Assembly (NCBI RefSeq): GCF_003047265.1
Contig: NZ_PZYY01000006.1
Span: 124,001-188,000, forward strand
DNA from: Nocardioides terrigena
GTDB lineage: Bacteria > Actinomycetota > Actinomycetes > Propionibacteriales > Nocardioidaceae
DNA length: 64,000 bases
Direction of reading: 5' to 3'
Shown piece by piece: positions 17,113 to 25,294 of this stretch. The notes below the pieces were generated by a model. The model was given only the letters and a program-made list of their open reading frames with translations, made no database searches and was not told the DNA's origin. Every line of letters starts with the position of its first letter. Position 1 is the stretch's first letter. The position numbers and the translations under genes were made by a program.

Positions 17113-17133
17113 GTACGTACTGGATAGTTCATT
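17113..17133 (+). promoter_or_regulatory. Shared qsu operator, copy B (upstream of qsuD)
   Basis: Twenty-one bases matching the site before qsuB (15077-15097, opposite strand) at 16 positions; the shared core includes GTAC and TAGTTCA. It ends 11 bp before the qsuD start codon, so occupancy would block transcription or translation initiation. This ties qsuD and the downstream transporter to the same regulator as qsuB. Confidence 0.65.
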
Positions 17134-17144
17134 AGGAGTCAGCG

Positions 17145-18011
17145 ATGGAACAGCACCCCTACCTCGTGGGCCTGGTCGGCGCCGGCGTGGGCCCGTCGCT
17201 CACCCCGGCCCTGCACATGCGCGAGGCGGCGGCCCACGACCTGGCCTACGTCTACCGCACCATCGACATCACCGCGCTGGGCCTGGAGCCGGCCGACATC
17301 GGCCGGATCCTCACCCACGCGCGGCTGCTCGGATTCGACGCGCTCAACGTCACCCACCCGTGCAAGCAGCTCGTCATCGAGCACCTCGACCGCCTCGACC
17401 CGACGGCCGCGCGCCTCGGCGCCGTCAACACCGTGGTCTTCACCGACGACGGTGCGGTCGGATACAACACCGACACCACCGGCTTCGCCACCGCGGTCCG
17501 CACCGGGCTGCCGGGCGAGTCGGTCCGCGAGGTCGTCCAGCTCGGTGCCGGGGGAGCGGGGGTGGCCGTCGCCGATGCGCTGCTGACCCTCGGCACCGAC
17601 CACCTCGTCGTCGTCGACCTCGACGAGGACCGCAGTGCGGCGCTGGCCCGCACCCTGGGTGAGCGCTTCTCCGAGGCGCGGGTCGAGAGCGCCCACCCCG
17701 ACAAGCTCCCCGCGCTGCTGCCCCACGCCGAGGGCCTCGTGCACTGCACGCCCACCGGTATGGCCGACCACCCCGGCCTCCCGCTCGACCCCGCCCTGCT
17801 GCACGACGGGCTGTGGGTCGCGGACATCGTCTACCGGCCGCTCGACACGGCGCTGCTCCGCGCAGCCCGTGCCGCCGGGTGCGCCGTGCTCGACGGAGGA
17901 CACATGGCGACCCACCAGGCCGTCGACGCCTTCCGGCTCATCACCGGGATCGACCCCGATCCCGACCGGATGCTCGCCCACCTGCGCGAGCTCGCCACCG
18001 ACCGCGGCTGA
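17145..18011 (+). CDS. qsuD: Quinate/shikimate dehydrogenase (QsuD-like)
   Basis: 288 residues from ATG 17145. Shikimate-dehydrogenase substrate motifs are present: Ser18 and Thr20 (GVGPSLTPALHM), catalytic Lys74 in NVTHPCKQ, the NTVVF segment and YNTDTTGF with catalytic Asp. A Rossmann fold follows (LGAGGAGVAVADALL) with VVVDLDEDR, an acidic end to beta-2 that favours NAD+ over NADP+. The NVTHPCKQ form and NAD preference are typical of catabolic actinobacterial enzymes that oxidise quinate/shikimate to 3-dehydroquinate/3-dehydroshikimate. The shared operator upstream and the transporter downstream support this. Biosynthetic AroE seems less likely. Confidence 0.88.
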   Translation: MEQHPYLVGLVGAGVGPSLTPALHMREAAAHDLAYVYRTIDITALGLEPADIGRILTHARLLGFDALNVTHPCKQLVIEHLDRLDPTAARLGAVNTVVFTDDGAVGYNTDTTGFATAVRTGLPGESVREVVQLGAGGAGVAVADALLTLGTDHLVVVDLDEDRSAALARTLGERFSEARVESAHPDKLPALLPHAEGLVHCTPTGMADHPGLPLDPALLHDGLWVADIVYRPLDTALLRAARAAGCAVLDGGHMATHQAVDAFRLITGIDPDPDRMLAHLRELATDRG

Positions 18012-18105
18012 CCCGCACTCCCACACACACCTCACCGAACGGCCGCCCGGCCGCTCGACCGCTGGCGCCTGCCTGCGCGAGACTGACGACGAAGGAGGAT
18101 CCCCG

Positions 18106-19470
18106 ATGGAGGGACCGAGCACGACCGACACGAGCACCGACCCCGGTGCCACCGGCAAGACTCCGCGCAAGGCCGCCGTAGCCAGCTTCATGGGCAGCGC
18201 GGTGGAGTACTACGACTTCTTCATCTTCGGCTCCGCCGCGGCGCTGATCTTCCCGCACGTCTTCTTCCCCGACGACGACGCCTCGGCGCTGGTGATGTCG
18301 TTCGCCACGTTCGGCTTCGCGTACGTCGCGCGGCCCTTCGGTGCGGTCATCCTCGGCCACTTCGGTGACCGGGTCGGCCGACAGAAGGTCCTGATGTTCA
18401 CCCTCGTGCTGATGGGCTTCTCGACGTTCCTGATCGGCTGCCTCCCGTCGTACGACCGGATCGGCTGGGCAGCCCCCGCGCTGCTGGTCTTCTGCCGGTT
18501 GCTCCAGGGCCTGTCCGCGGCCGGCGAGCAGGCGGGCGCGAGCTCGCTGACCCTCGAGCACGCCCCCGACGACCGACGCTCCTTCTTCACCTCGTGGACG
18601 CTCACCGGGACCCAGGGCGGCCAGATCCTCGCCGCCCTGGTGTTCATCCCGGTGGTGGCCCTGCCCGACGACATCAAGTACACGTGGGGCTGGCGCATCC
18701 CGTTCTGGTTCAGCGCGTTGGTCGTCCTCGTCGCCTACTTCATCCGGCGCAGCCTCCAGGAGCCCCCGTCGTTCGCGGAGGCCAAGGCCAACGACCAGAT
18801 CTCCAAGCTCCCCGTCCTGGACCTGCTGCGCGACCACTGGCGCGACGTGCTGCGCGTGATCTGCTGCGCCTTCATCGCCGCCGTCTCGACCGTCTTCGGC
18901 AACCTCGCCATCGCGTACGGCGTGGAGGTCGGCGTCAACGAGTCGATCACCCTGTGGCTGGTGGTCGCGGCCAACGTGGTGGCGCTCTTCACCCAGCCGA
19001 TGTTCGGCCGGCTGGCCGACCGGATCGGGCGCAAGCCGGTCTTCATCTACGGCGCACTGTCGAGCGCGGCGATGATGCCCTTCTACCTGCTGTCGATGAG
19101 CCGCGACAACGAGCTGCTCACCTTCGGCCTCGCGGTGCTGACCTTCTCCTTCGGGTACGCCGCCGCCAACGCGACGTGGCCGTCGTTCTACGGCGAGATG
19201 TTCAACACCCGGGTGCGCTTCTCCGGGGTGGCGATCGGCACCCAGCTCGGCTTCCTGATGGCGGGCTTCGCGCCCACGATCGTGACCGCTCTCGGCGGCG
19301 TCCAGGAGGGCGGCTGGGTCGTGATCTCCGCCTTCACCGCGGTCATCGCCGTCATCGCGGCGATCTCCGCCTCCACCGCCCGGGAGACCCGCGACGTGCC
19401 CACGGAGGTGCTGGGGCTCAAGCGGCCCGCGGGCTCTGAGGACGCGCGGATCCCGGCCGGGGTGCGCTGA
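18106..19470 (+). CDS. MHS-family MFS transporter, probable shikimate/quinate permease
   Basis: 454 residues from ATG 18106, preceded by GAAGGAGGA. Twelve transmembrane helices with the metabolite:H+ symporter (MHS) signatures: VASFMGSAVEYYDFFIFGSA, RPFGAVILGHFGDRVGRQKVL, and FGRLADRIGRKPVFIYG between helices 6-8. The family includes ShiA (shikimate), KgtP and ProP. The position 95 bp after qsuD on the same strand makes shikimate or quinate uptake the likely role. The 95-bp gap contains no obvious terminator, so co-transcription with qsuD is plausible. The C-terminus is hydrophilic (KRPAGSEDARIPAG). Confidence 0.85.
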   Translation: MEGPSTTDTSTDPGATGKTPRKAAVASFMGSAVEYYDFFIFGSAAALIFPHVFFPDDDASALVMSFATFGFAYVARPFGAVILGHFGDRVGRQKVLMFTLVLMGFSTFLIGCLPSYDRIGWAAPALLVFCRLLQGLSAAGEQAGASSLTLEHAPDDRRSFFTSWTLTGTQGGQILAALVFIPVVALPDDIKYTWGWRIPFWFSALVVLVAYFIRRSLQEPPSFAEAKANDQISKLPVLDLLRDHWRDVLRVICCAFIAAVSTVFGNLAIAYGVEVGVNESITLWLVVAANVVALFTQPMFGRLADRIGRKPVFIYGALSSAAMMPFYLLSMSRDNELLTFGLAVLTFSFGYAAANATWPSFYGEMFNTRVRFSGVAIGTQLGFLMAGFAPTIVTALGGVQEGGWVVISAFTAVIAVIAAISASTARETRDVPTEVLGLKRPAGSEDARIPAGVR

Positions 19471-19484
19471 CCGACACGCACGAC

Positions 19485-19518
19485 TGCCCGGCCGCTGGGG
19501 AGACCCGGCGGCCGGGCA
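19485..19518. terminator. Strong GC hairpin after the MHS transporter gene
   Basis: TGCCCGGCCGC and GCGGCCGGGCA form a perfect 11-bp stem with a 12-nt loop, 14 bp after the transporter stop codon. It lacks a T-run, as is usual for high-GC actinobacterial terminators. It is probably the end of the qsuD-transporter transcript. Confidence 0.65.
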
Positions 19519-19537
19519 CTGCTGCGTCGTACGCCGT

Positions 19538-19624
19538 CGTACACACGCGGACACAAGTGCCCGACCGCTAGCCCGGCCGAGCGTGCGTGCGGCCGGCCGC
19601 CCGGGTTGTGTCCGCGTGTCTACG
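19538..19624. repeat. Long inverted repeat between convergent transporter and pcaL genes
   Basis: Nineteen-base arms at 19538-19556 and 19606-19624 match at 18 positions (core ACACGCGGACACAA / TTGTGTCCGCGTGT) around a 49-nt spacer that is itself rich in GGCC palindromes. It sits between convergent gene ends, so a bidirectional terminator is the simplest reading. The arm length is unusual for that, and a mobile-element scar or protein-binding site is not excluded. Confidence 0.6.
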
Positions 19625-19647
19625 CGAGCACCGGTGCGTCGTACGCC

Positions 19648-20850
19648 TCAGGCCTCGTCGGCCAGCGCCTGCTGCGCGATGCGGAAGGCGGTGTTGGCGT
19701 CCGGGACGCCGCAGTAGATGGCGGTCTGCATGATGACCTCCTTGATCTCGTCCACCGTCAGCCCGTTGGTGCGGGCGGCCCGCACGTGCATCGCGAGCTC
19801 CTCGTGGTGGCCGCGGGCGATCAGGGCGGTGAGCGTGATCAGCGAGCGGCTGCGCCGGTCGAGGCCGGGGCGGGTCCAGATGCCGCCCCAGGCGTACTCG
19901 GTGATGAACTCCTGGAACTCCCGGGTCAGGTCGGTGGCGCCGGCCGTGGCCCGGTCGACGTGCGCGTCGCCGAGGACCTCGCGGCGCACGACCATGCCCG
20001 CGTCGCGGACCTCGCGGACGGTGAGTTCGTCGCGGGGGTCGGCCGGCTCCTCGCCGAGGAAGTGCCGGCGCAGCAGGGCGGCGACCTGGTCCGGCGACTC
20101 CGCGGGCGCCAGGTGCGCCACACCGTCGAGCTCGGCGTAGGTCCCGTCCTGCACGGCGTCCGCGATCGCGCGGAGCAGGTCGGGCGGGGTGGCCACGTCG
20201 TGGGAGCCGGCGATCGCCAGCACGGGTACGCCGATGTCGGCGAGCCGGTCGCGCACGTCGAAGGTGGCGAGGGCCGAGCACACCTGGGAATAACCCTCGT
20301 CGTCGGCCTCCTGCAGTGCGTGCAGCAGCGCGGAGCCCACCTCGGGGTGGCGCTCGAGGAAGCCGGGACCGAACCAGCGCTCCGCCGACCCGGACACCAT
20401 CACCGGGGTGCCGGACATGCTGACCTGGGCGATCCGGCCCGTCCACATCGCCTCGTCGCCGATCTTCGCGCCGGTGCAGAGCAGGGCGGCCGCGGCAACC
20501 CGCCCGGGGCGGTCGGCCAGGAGCTGGAGGCCCACCGCACCGCCGACCGAGTCGCCGGCGTAGAAGAACCGGCCCCCGGTGTCGCCGCGCTCGGCCAGCA
20601 CGTCGTCGACCACGCGCAGCACGCCCTCGGCCAGCTCGGCCGTGGTGAAGGGCTCGTCGGGCACAGCCCGGTTGTGGCCGTGGCCCGGGAGGTCCCAGGC
20701 GAGCACGTCGAAGGCGTCGGTGAGCCCGGCCGCACAGTCCGACCAGAGCGTCGTCGCGGACGTGCCGAGCGACGGGCCGAGGACGAGGAGCGGGAGCTCG
20801 GTGCGGTGCCGGGCGCCGGTGAGGCGCACGGCGGTGATGCTGGGGATCAC
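19648..20850 (-). CDS. pcaL: PcaL: 3-oxoadipate enol-lactonase / 4-carboxymuconolactone decarboxylase fusion
   Basis: 400 residues from GTG 20850, whose start overlaps the pcaB stop by 4 bp. Residues 1-~260 are an alpha/beta hydrolase (PcaD): nucleophile Ser about 101 in YAGDSVGGAVG, acid in VLAIAGSHD, His in LDGVAHLAPAE. Residues ~275-400 are the carboxymuconolactone decarboxylase (PcaC) domain: REFQEFITEYAWGGIWTRPG, SLITLTALIARGHHEELAMHV, DEIKEVIMQTAIYCGVP. The fusion converts gamma-carboxymuconolactone to 3-oxoadipate in two steps and is characteristic of actinobacteria (PcaL of Rhodococcus). It is the last gene of pcaHGBL; pcaIJ and pcaF are not in the window. Confidence 0.95.
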   Translation of the reverse strand: MIPSITAVRLTGARHRTELPLLVLGPSLGTSATTLWSDCAAGLTDAFDVLAWDLPGHGHNRAVPDEPFTTAELAEGVLRVVDDVLAERGDTGGRFFYAGDSVGGAVGLQLLADRPGRVAAAALLCTGAKIGDEAMWTGRIAQVSMSGTPVMVSGSAERWFGPGFLERHPEVGSALLHALQEADDEGYSQVCSALATFDVRDRLADIGVPVLAIAGSHDVATPPDLLRAIADAVQDGTYAELDGVAHLAPAESPDQVAALLRRHFLGEEPADPRDELTVREVRDAGMVVRREVLGDAHVDRATAGATDLTREFQEFITEYAWGGIWTRPGLDRRSRSLITLTALIARGHHEELAMHVRAARTNGLTVDEIKEVIMQTAIYCGVPDANTAFRIAQQALADEA

Positions 20851-22097
20851 GGGATCTCCTGGGGGGTCGTCGGATCGGGGTCGGCCAGCACCGCTGCGGC
20901 GCGGGCCAGGGGGGCCTCGACGAACGCGTCGGTCGCGCCGAGGTAGTCGCCGCGCGGTGCGCGTCCGGCCAGGTCGGCCAGGCTGCGCTGCTCGGCGTGG
21001 ACGTCGTCGTGGGCCGCGTCCAGGGTGCGGCCCATCCGGTCGGCGTGGACGACCAGGCCGCCCAGCAGGTCGGTGGCCTGGTCGCCGGCGACCACGGCGC
21101 GGCGCAGCAGGGTCCGCAGCGTCGCCCACTCGGCATGCCAGGGCCCGGAGGATCGTTCGTCGGTGGCCTCGGCCGCCGCGAGGTGCAGGGTCGCGGCGAG
21201 CTGGGGGGTGGTGAGCGCGGCGCGCCGCACCAGCGTGGACAGGACCGGGTTGGACTTGTGCGGCATCGTCGACGACCCACCGCCGGCGCCCTCGGAGAGC
21301 TCGCCGACCTCGGGCCGGCCGAGGGCGAGGACGTCGCCGGCGACCCGGCCCCACGCGTCGGTGCACCGCACGGCCGCGTCGCCGAGCCGGGTCACGGTGG
21401 CGCGCGACGTGTGCCACGGCGTGGACGGCGCGAGCCCGAGGCGCTCGGCGAGCTCGACCGACAGCTGGTGGGCGACCTCGACGGGGTCGGGCAGCCCGGC
21501 GGCCAGCTCCACGGTCGCGGCCATGGTGCCGGCGGCCCCGCCGACCTGGACGGGCAGGACCAGCGCGGCCACGTCGTCGTACGCGTCGAGGACGCCGGTC
21601 AGCCAACCGGCGGCCTTGAGGCCGAAGGTGGTGGGAACGGCGTGCTGGGTGAGGGTGCGGGCGACCATCGGCGTTGTCCGGTGCTCCTCGACGAGGCGCG
21701 CGAGCAGGTCGACCTGCTCGCGCAGCGACATCAGGAGGGTGGCGACCGCATCCCGGGAGCAGGCCATCAGCGCGCTGTCGACGACGTCCTGGCTGGTGAG
21801 CCCGCGGTGCAGCCAGGCGGCGGCGTCGGGCGCGGACTCGCGGAGCTCGTCACGCAGCGCGGCGACCAGCAGCATCGCCGGGTTGCCGCCTCCCTCGGCG
21901 TCGCGGGAGAGGCGGCCGGTCAGGTCCGGCGTCACGAGGGCGTGGAGGTCGGGAGCGGCTGCGGACTCCGGTGCGACGCCGGAGCCGACCAGCGCGGAGA
22001 GCCAGCCGGCCTCCACGTCGACCATCGCCGCCAGGAACGCCGCGTCCGTGAGGAGGTCGCCGGCGCGCTCGTCGCCCGGCCAGAAGAGGTCCGCCAT
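20847..22097 (-). CDS. pcaB: 3-carboxy-cis,cis-muconate cycloisomerase
   Basis: 416 residues from ATG 22097. A fumarase/aspartase superfamily enzyme: GLTSQDVVDSALM, TLTQHAVPTTFGLKAAGW, and the signature loop GGGSSTMPHKSNPV carrying the catalytic Ser. It converts beta-carboxymuconate to gamma-carboxymuconolactone. The length is slightly under the ~450 typical of the family. It sits 5 bp after pcaG and overlaps pcaL by 4 bp, in the conserved actinobacterial order pcaH-G-B-L. Confidence 0.93.
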   Translation of the reverse strand: MADLFWPGDERAGDLLTDAAFLAAMVDVEAGWLSALVGSGVAPESAAAPDLHALVTPDLTGRLSRDAEGGGNPAMLLVAALRDELRESAPDAAAWLHRGLTSQDVVDSALMACSRDAVATLLMSLREQVDLLARLVEEHRTTPMVARTLTQHAVPTTFGLKAAGWLTGVLDAYDDVAALVLPVQVGGAAGTMAATVELAAGLPDPVEVAHQLSVELAERLGLAPSTPWHTSRATVTRLGDAAVRCTDAWGRVAGDVLALGRPEVGELSEGAGGGSSTMPHKSNPVLSTLVRRAALTTPQLAATLHLAAAEATDERSSGPWHAEWATLRTLLRRAVVAGDQATDLLGGLVVHADRMGRTLDAAHDDVHAEQRSLADLAGRAPRGDYLGATDAFVEAPLARAAAVLADPDPTTPQEIP

Positions 22098-22102
22098 GGA
22101 CG

Positions 22103-22663
22103 TCAGTGTCGCGGATGGCGGAGGAACACGGTCTCGCCCTCCCCCTGGAGGCGGATGTCGAAGCGGTAGCCCTGCTCGTCGGCGACCGCGACCAGCGTGT
22201 GCCGGCGGTCCTCCGCCACCGATGCCAGAAGCGTGTCCCCGTCGAGGTCTCCGGGCAGGTAGGCCCGGGTGAAGAGCCGGTTGAGCAGGCCGCGCGCGAA
22301 GACGGTCACCGCGACGAAGGGCGCCTGCCCCGGGCCCGTCGCCCCGGGAGTGACGGTCGAGAAGGAGTAGTGGCCCGTCGCGTCGGTCGCGGCCCGGCCC
22401 CATCCGGTGAAGGTGAAGCCGTCGCGGCGCAGGGAGCCGGGCTCCTGCGCGATCGCTCCCGACGGGTCGGCCTGCCAGATCTCGAGGAGCGCGTCCGGCA
22501 CCGGGTCGCCGGCGCCGTCGCGCACCACGCCGTGGAGGCGGACCGCGTCGGCGCGCCCGGGCGGCACCAGCTCGCTGTCGCCGGGGTAGGGGAGGGCGTA
22601 GTGGAAGAACGGTCCGACCGTCTGCCCCGCCGTGGGGGTCAGGTCACCGGGTGCGCGGCTCAT
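22103..22663 (-). CDS. pcaG: Protocatechuate 3,4-dioxygenase alpha subunit
   Basis: 186 residues from ATG 22663. Intradiol dioxygenase alpha chain: TPTAGQTVGPFFHYALPY at the N-terminus, the LEIWQADPSGAI segment, GHYSFSTVTPG, and AVTVFARGLLNRLFTRAYLPGD. The alpha chain is structural and does not carry the iron ligands; the Tyr/His set found in PcaH is absent here. Its ATG overlaps the pcaH stop by 4 bp (ATGA), coupling translation of the two subunits for 1:1 assembly. Confidence 0.94.
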   Translation of the reverse strand: MSRAPGDLTPTAGQTVGPFFHYALPYPGDSELVPPGRADAVRLHGVVRDGAGDPVPDALLEIWQADPSGAIAQEPGSLRRDGFTFTGWGRAATDATGHYSFSTVTPGATGPGQAPFVAVTVFARGLLNRLFTRAYLPGDLDGDTLLASVAEDRRHTLVAVADEQGYRFDIRLQGEGETVFLRHPRH

Positions 22664-23442
22664 GCGTGCTCCTCCTCGGGCTCCATCAGGGTGCGGTGGG
22701 CGCCGGTGAGCACGATGTCCCAGCGGTAGCCCGTGGCCCACTCGTGCTGGGTGATGTCGTGGTCGTACGTCGCGACGAGCCGCTCGCGCGCCCGGGGGTC
22801 GACGATCGACTGGTAGATCGGGTCGAGGGCGAAGAGCGGGTCGCCGGGGAAGTACATCTGGGTGACCATCCGCTGGGTGAACTCGGTGCCGAACATCGAG
22901 AAGTGGATGTGCGCCGGCCGCCAGGCGTTGCGGTGGTTCTTCCACGGGTAGGGGCCGGGCTTGATCGTGGTGAAGCGGTAGGTGCCGTCGTCGTCGGTGA
23001 GGCAGCGCCCGACGCCGGTGAAGTTCGGGTCGATCGCCGCCGGGTGCTGGTCGCGCTTGTGGATGTAGCGACCGCCCGCGTTGGCCTGCCAGATCTCGAC
23101 GAGCTGGCGTCGTACGGGCCGGCCGTCGCCGTCGAGGACGCGACCGGTGACGACCGTCCGCTCGCCGATCGGCTCACCGCCGTGCTGGATCGTCAGGTCG
23201 GCCTCGAGCGTGCCCACGTCCCGGTGGCCGAAGGCCGGCGCCCACAGCTCGACGCCCTCGGGGTCGGCGTGGTGCAGGTCCTTGGTGGGGTGGCGCAGGA
23301 GGCTGCTGCGGTAGGGCGGGTAGTCCAGCCGTGGCTGGGTCTCCTCGGCACCCCCGGCGCTCACGGCGCTCTCGTACGCCGCGCCGATGGCGGCGATCTC
23401 GCCGTCCATCTCGGCCTGGGTGACCATCTGTGTGTCGCTCAC
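22660..23442 (-). CDS. pcaH: Protocatechuate 3,4-dioxygenase beta subunit (iron-binding)
   Basis: 260 residues from GTG 23442 (MSDTQMVTQAEMDGEIA); an ATG at 23427 is an alternative. The N-terminal segment LDYPPYRSSLLRHPTKDL is typical of PcaH. Iron-ligand region: KPGPYPWKNHRNAWRPAHIHFSMF supplies Tyr and the two His of PAHIHF. GDPLFALDPIYQSI and YDHDITQHEWATGYRWDI close the subunit. With PcaG it cleaves protocatechuate between its hydroxyls. First gene of pcaHGBL, divergent from an IclR gene; a perfect 17-bp palindrome lies 44 bp upstream. Confidence 0.95.
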   Translation of the reverse strand: MSDTQMVTQAEMDGEIAAIGAAYESAVSAGGAEETQPRLDYPPYRSSLLRHPTKDLHHADPEGVELWAPAFGHRDVGTLEADLTIQHGGEPIGERTVVTGRVLDGDGRPVRRQLVEIWQANAGGRYIHKRDQHPAAIDPNFTGVGRCLTDDDGTYRFTTIKPGPYPWKNHRNAWRPAHIHFSMFGTEFTQRMVTQMYFPGDPLFALDPIYQSIVDPRARERLVATYDHDITQHEWATGYRWDIVLTGAHRTLMEPEEEHA

Positions 23443-23486
23443 GGGCAGCACGCTAGGGCCCGCGCGTGACCACTCGCACCGTCTCC

Positions 23487-23503
23487 CTTCCACTGAGTGG
23501 AAG
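23487..23503. promoter_or_regulatory. IclR-type palindromic operator, copy 1 (pcaH/iclR)
   Basis: CTTCCACTGAGTGGAAG, a perfect 8+1+8 palindrome in the 81-bp divergent promoter between pcaH (44 bp to its start) and the IclR gene (20 bp). It is related to three other sites at 25797, 27044 and 28604. Confidence 0.75.
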
Positions 23504-23523
23504 CGACGTGCGAGCATGGGCGG

Positions 23524-24285
23524 ATGGCCGGCAACGTCTCCACCCCGGGCGCCACCGTGACCAGCCGGGTGCTGGCGCTGATCGGCGCCTTCGACGAGCA
23601 GCACCGCAGCCTGTCGCTGTCCGAGCTCGCCGAGCGCGCGGAGCTGCCGCTGCCGACGGCGCACCGCCTGGTGGGGGAGCTCGTGCAGTGGGGAGCACTC
23701 AGCCGCCGGCCCTCCGGCGAGTACGTCGTGGGGCGCCGGTTGTGGGACGTCGGGCTGCTCGCCCCGGTGCAGACGGGGCTGCGGCAGCTGGCGTCGCCGT
23801 ACCTCCACGACCTGTACGGCGCGACGCTGGCCACGGTGCACCTCGCGGTCCGCGACGGGGCGGAGGTGCTCTACCTCGACCGGCTGGCCGGCAACGCGTC
23901 GGTGCCCGTGGTGAGCGCGATCGGCTCACGGCTGCCGATGCACGCGACCGGGGTCGGCAAGGTGCTGCTGGCCCACGCGCCCGCGGAGGTGCAGACCGTG
24001 GTGCTCTCCGACCTGCGCCGCATCACGCCGTACACGATCACCCAGCCGGGGACGCTGCGTCGCCAGCTGGGCCGCGTGCGGCGCGAGGGCTACGCCACGA
24101 CGGTCGAGGAGATGAGTCTGGGTGCGTGCTCGGTGGCCGTGCCCGTCCGAGTGGACGAGGCGGTGGTCGCCGCGCTGGGGATCGTGGTGCCCAGCCTGCG
24201 CAACGACCGGCCGCGGCACGTCGCGGCCCTCCAGGTGGCGGCGCAGGGCATCGGGCGGGCGCTGGCGGCGAGCCGCGCGGACTGA
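23524..24285 (+). CDS. IclR family regulator, probable PcaR/PcaU-type
   Basis: 253 residues from ATG 23524 (MAGNVSTPGATVTSRVLALIGAF). A winged HTH (LSLSELAERAELPLPTAHRLVGELVQWGALSRR) is followed by the IclR effector domain (HLAVRDGAEVLYLDRLAGNASVP, GSRLPMHATGVGKVLLAHAP, GYATTVEEMSLGACSVAVPV). IclR proteins PcaR, PcaU and PobR control protocatechuate and 4-hydroxybenzoate genes. Its HTH recognition segment LPTAHRLVGELV is identical to that of the second IclR protein at 27.8 kb, which fits both binding the same palindrome. Divergent from pcaHGBL and probably autoregulated. Confidence 0.9.
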   Translation: MAGNVSTPGATVTSRVLALIGAFDEQHRSLSLSELAERAELPLPTAHRLVGELVQWGALSRRPSGEYVVGRRLWDVGLLAPVQTGLRQLASPYLHDLYGATLATVHLAVRDGAEVLYLDRLAGNASVPVVSAIGSRLPMHATGVGKVLLAHAPAEVQTVVLSDLRRITPYTITQPGTLRRQLGRVRREGYATTVEEMSLGACSVAVPVRVDEAVVAALGIVVPSLRNDRPRHVAALQVAAQGIGRALAASRAD

Positions 24286-24297
24286 GTCGAGTGTCGG

Positions 24298-25209
24298 TCA
24301 GGCCGCCTGGAACGACCGCTTGGCCAGCCCGATCGCGTATCCGTCGATCGTGGTCGTCGGGGGCGCGGTGGGGTCCTCCGACGCTCCCAGGGTCACGAAG
24401 AGCGGCGTGAAGTGCTCGACCGTGGGGTGGGCGTAGGGCATGCCGGGCGCCTTGCCGCGGAAGTCGGACAGCAGGTCGACGTCGCCTCGCTGGAGCGCGT
24501 CGGCCGCCCAGAGGTCGAAGTCCGCGGACCAGCCGGGCACGGCCTCGGGCCGTGACCAGTCGAGGTAGGGCAGGCCGTGGGTCATGTAGCCGGAGCCGAT
24601 GACGAGCACCCCGGACTCGCGCAACGACCGGAGCCGGCGGCCGAGGTCGAGCAGTCGTGCCGGGTCGTGGGTGGGCATGCTCAGCTGCAGCACCGGGACG
24701 TCGGCGTCGGGGTACATGATCTTCAGCGGCACCCAGGCCCCGTGGTCGAGCCCGCGGGTGCGGTGCTCGTGCAGGGGCTCGGTGTCGGGCATGAGGGCGG
24801 CGACCCGGGTGGCGAGGTCGGTGGCCTCCGGGGTGTCGTATCGCATCCGGAAGTACATCGGGTCGAAGCCGCCGAAGTCGTAGACGAGCTCGGCCGGCCG
24901 GCTGGTGCTGAGCATCGTGGGCGCGGCCTCCCAGTGCGCGGAGACGATGAGGATCGCCCGTGGCTTGGGGAGGTTGCGGGCCCACCGGCCGAGCTGGGTC
25001 ATCCAGTCGGTCATCTCGAAGAGCATCGGCGCGCCGTGGCTCAGGTAGAGGCTCGGCAGCGGGCCGTCGGCCGGCGTCCAGGCCCGGTGAGGCGCGGCCT
25101 TCTCGGCGGCGGCGGTCCTGCGCAGGTGCGCCGCGAAGGGGTGCCGTGGGTCGATGAGGGCATCGGCCGCCGCGGTGGTGCTGGTGCCGCTGACGCTGAC
25201 GTGTGCCAC
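24298..25209 (-). CDS. Class III extradiol ring-cleavage dioxygenase, LigB/DODA family
   Basis: 303 residues from GTG 25209. LigB-superfamily landmarks: LYLSHGAPMLFE (metal His), AILIVSAHWEAAPTM, LDHGAWVPLKIMYPDADVPVLQLSM, VLVIGSGYMTHGLPYLD (catalytic His), and the C-terminal HPTVEHFTPLFVTLGA. This is the DODA/YgiD branch, which cleaves catechol-type rings with Fe(II) or Zn(II). It is about 30 residues longer at the N-terminus than bare YgiD. It is divergent from a MarR gene with inverted repeats between them. The substrate is unknown; it is the only extradiol enzyme in an otherwise intradiol (pca) region. Confidence 0.88.
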   Translation of the reverse strand: MAHVSVSGTSTTAAADALIDPRHPFAAHLRRTAAAEKAAPHRAWTPADGPLPSLYLSHGAPMLFEMTDWMTQLGRWARNLPKPRAILIVSAHWEAAPTMLSTSRPAELVYDFGGFDPMYFRMRYDTPEATDLATRVAALMPDTEPLHEHRTRGLDHGAWVPLKIMYPDADVPVLQLSMPTHDPARLLDLGRRLRSLRESGVLVIGSGYMTHGLPYLDWSRPEAVPGWSADFDLWAADALQRGDVDLLSDFRGKAPGMPYAHPTVEHFTPLFVTLGASEDPTAPPTTTIDGYAIGLAKRSFQAA

Positions 25210-25226
25210 GAGGTGCCTCCGAGGTA

Positions 25227-25279
25227 ATTGGTTGTTGCTTCAACCAATACGGTACACCGGTACGGTTGTGGAAACAACC
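25227..25279. promoter_or_regulatory. Two inverted repeats in the DODA/MarR divergent promoter
   Basis: ATTGGTTG-6 nt-CAACCAAT (25227-25248, perfect 8-bp arms) and GGTTGT-GGAA-ACAACC (25264-25279, perfect 6-bp arms) share the GGTTG/CAACC half-site. Both lie in the 85-bp gap between the divergent starts; the second ends 15 bp before the MarR GTG. This is the expected pattern for a MarR dimer controlling both genes. Confidence 0.65.
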
Positions 25280-25294
25280 TTCGAGGAGCTTCCT

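Noticed and set aside
19568-21280. A 570-codon minus-strand frame across pcaL/pcaB
   Set aside because: It is a Pro/Arg-rich shadow in another frame of pcaL and pcaB, which have intact catalytic motifs.
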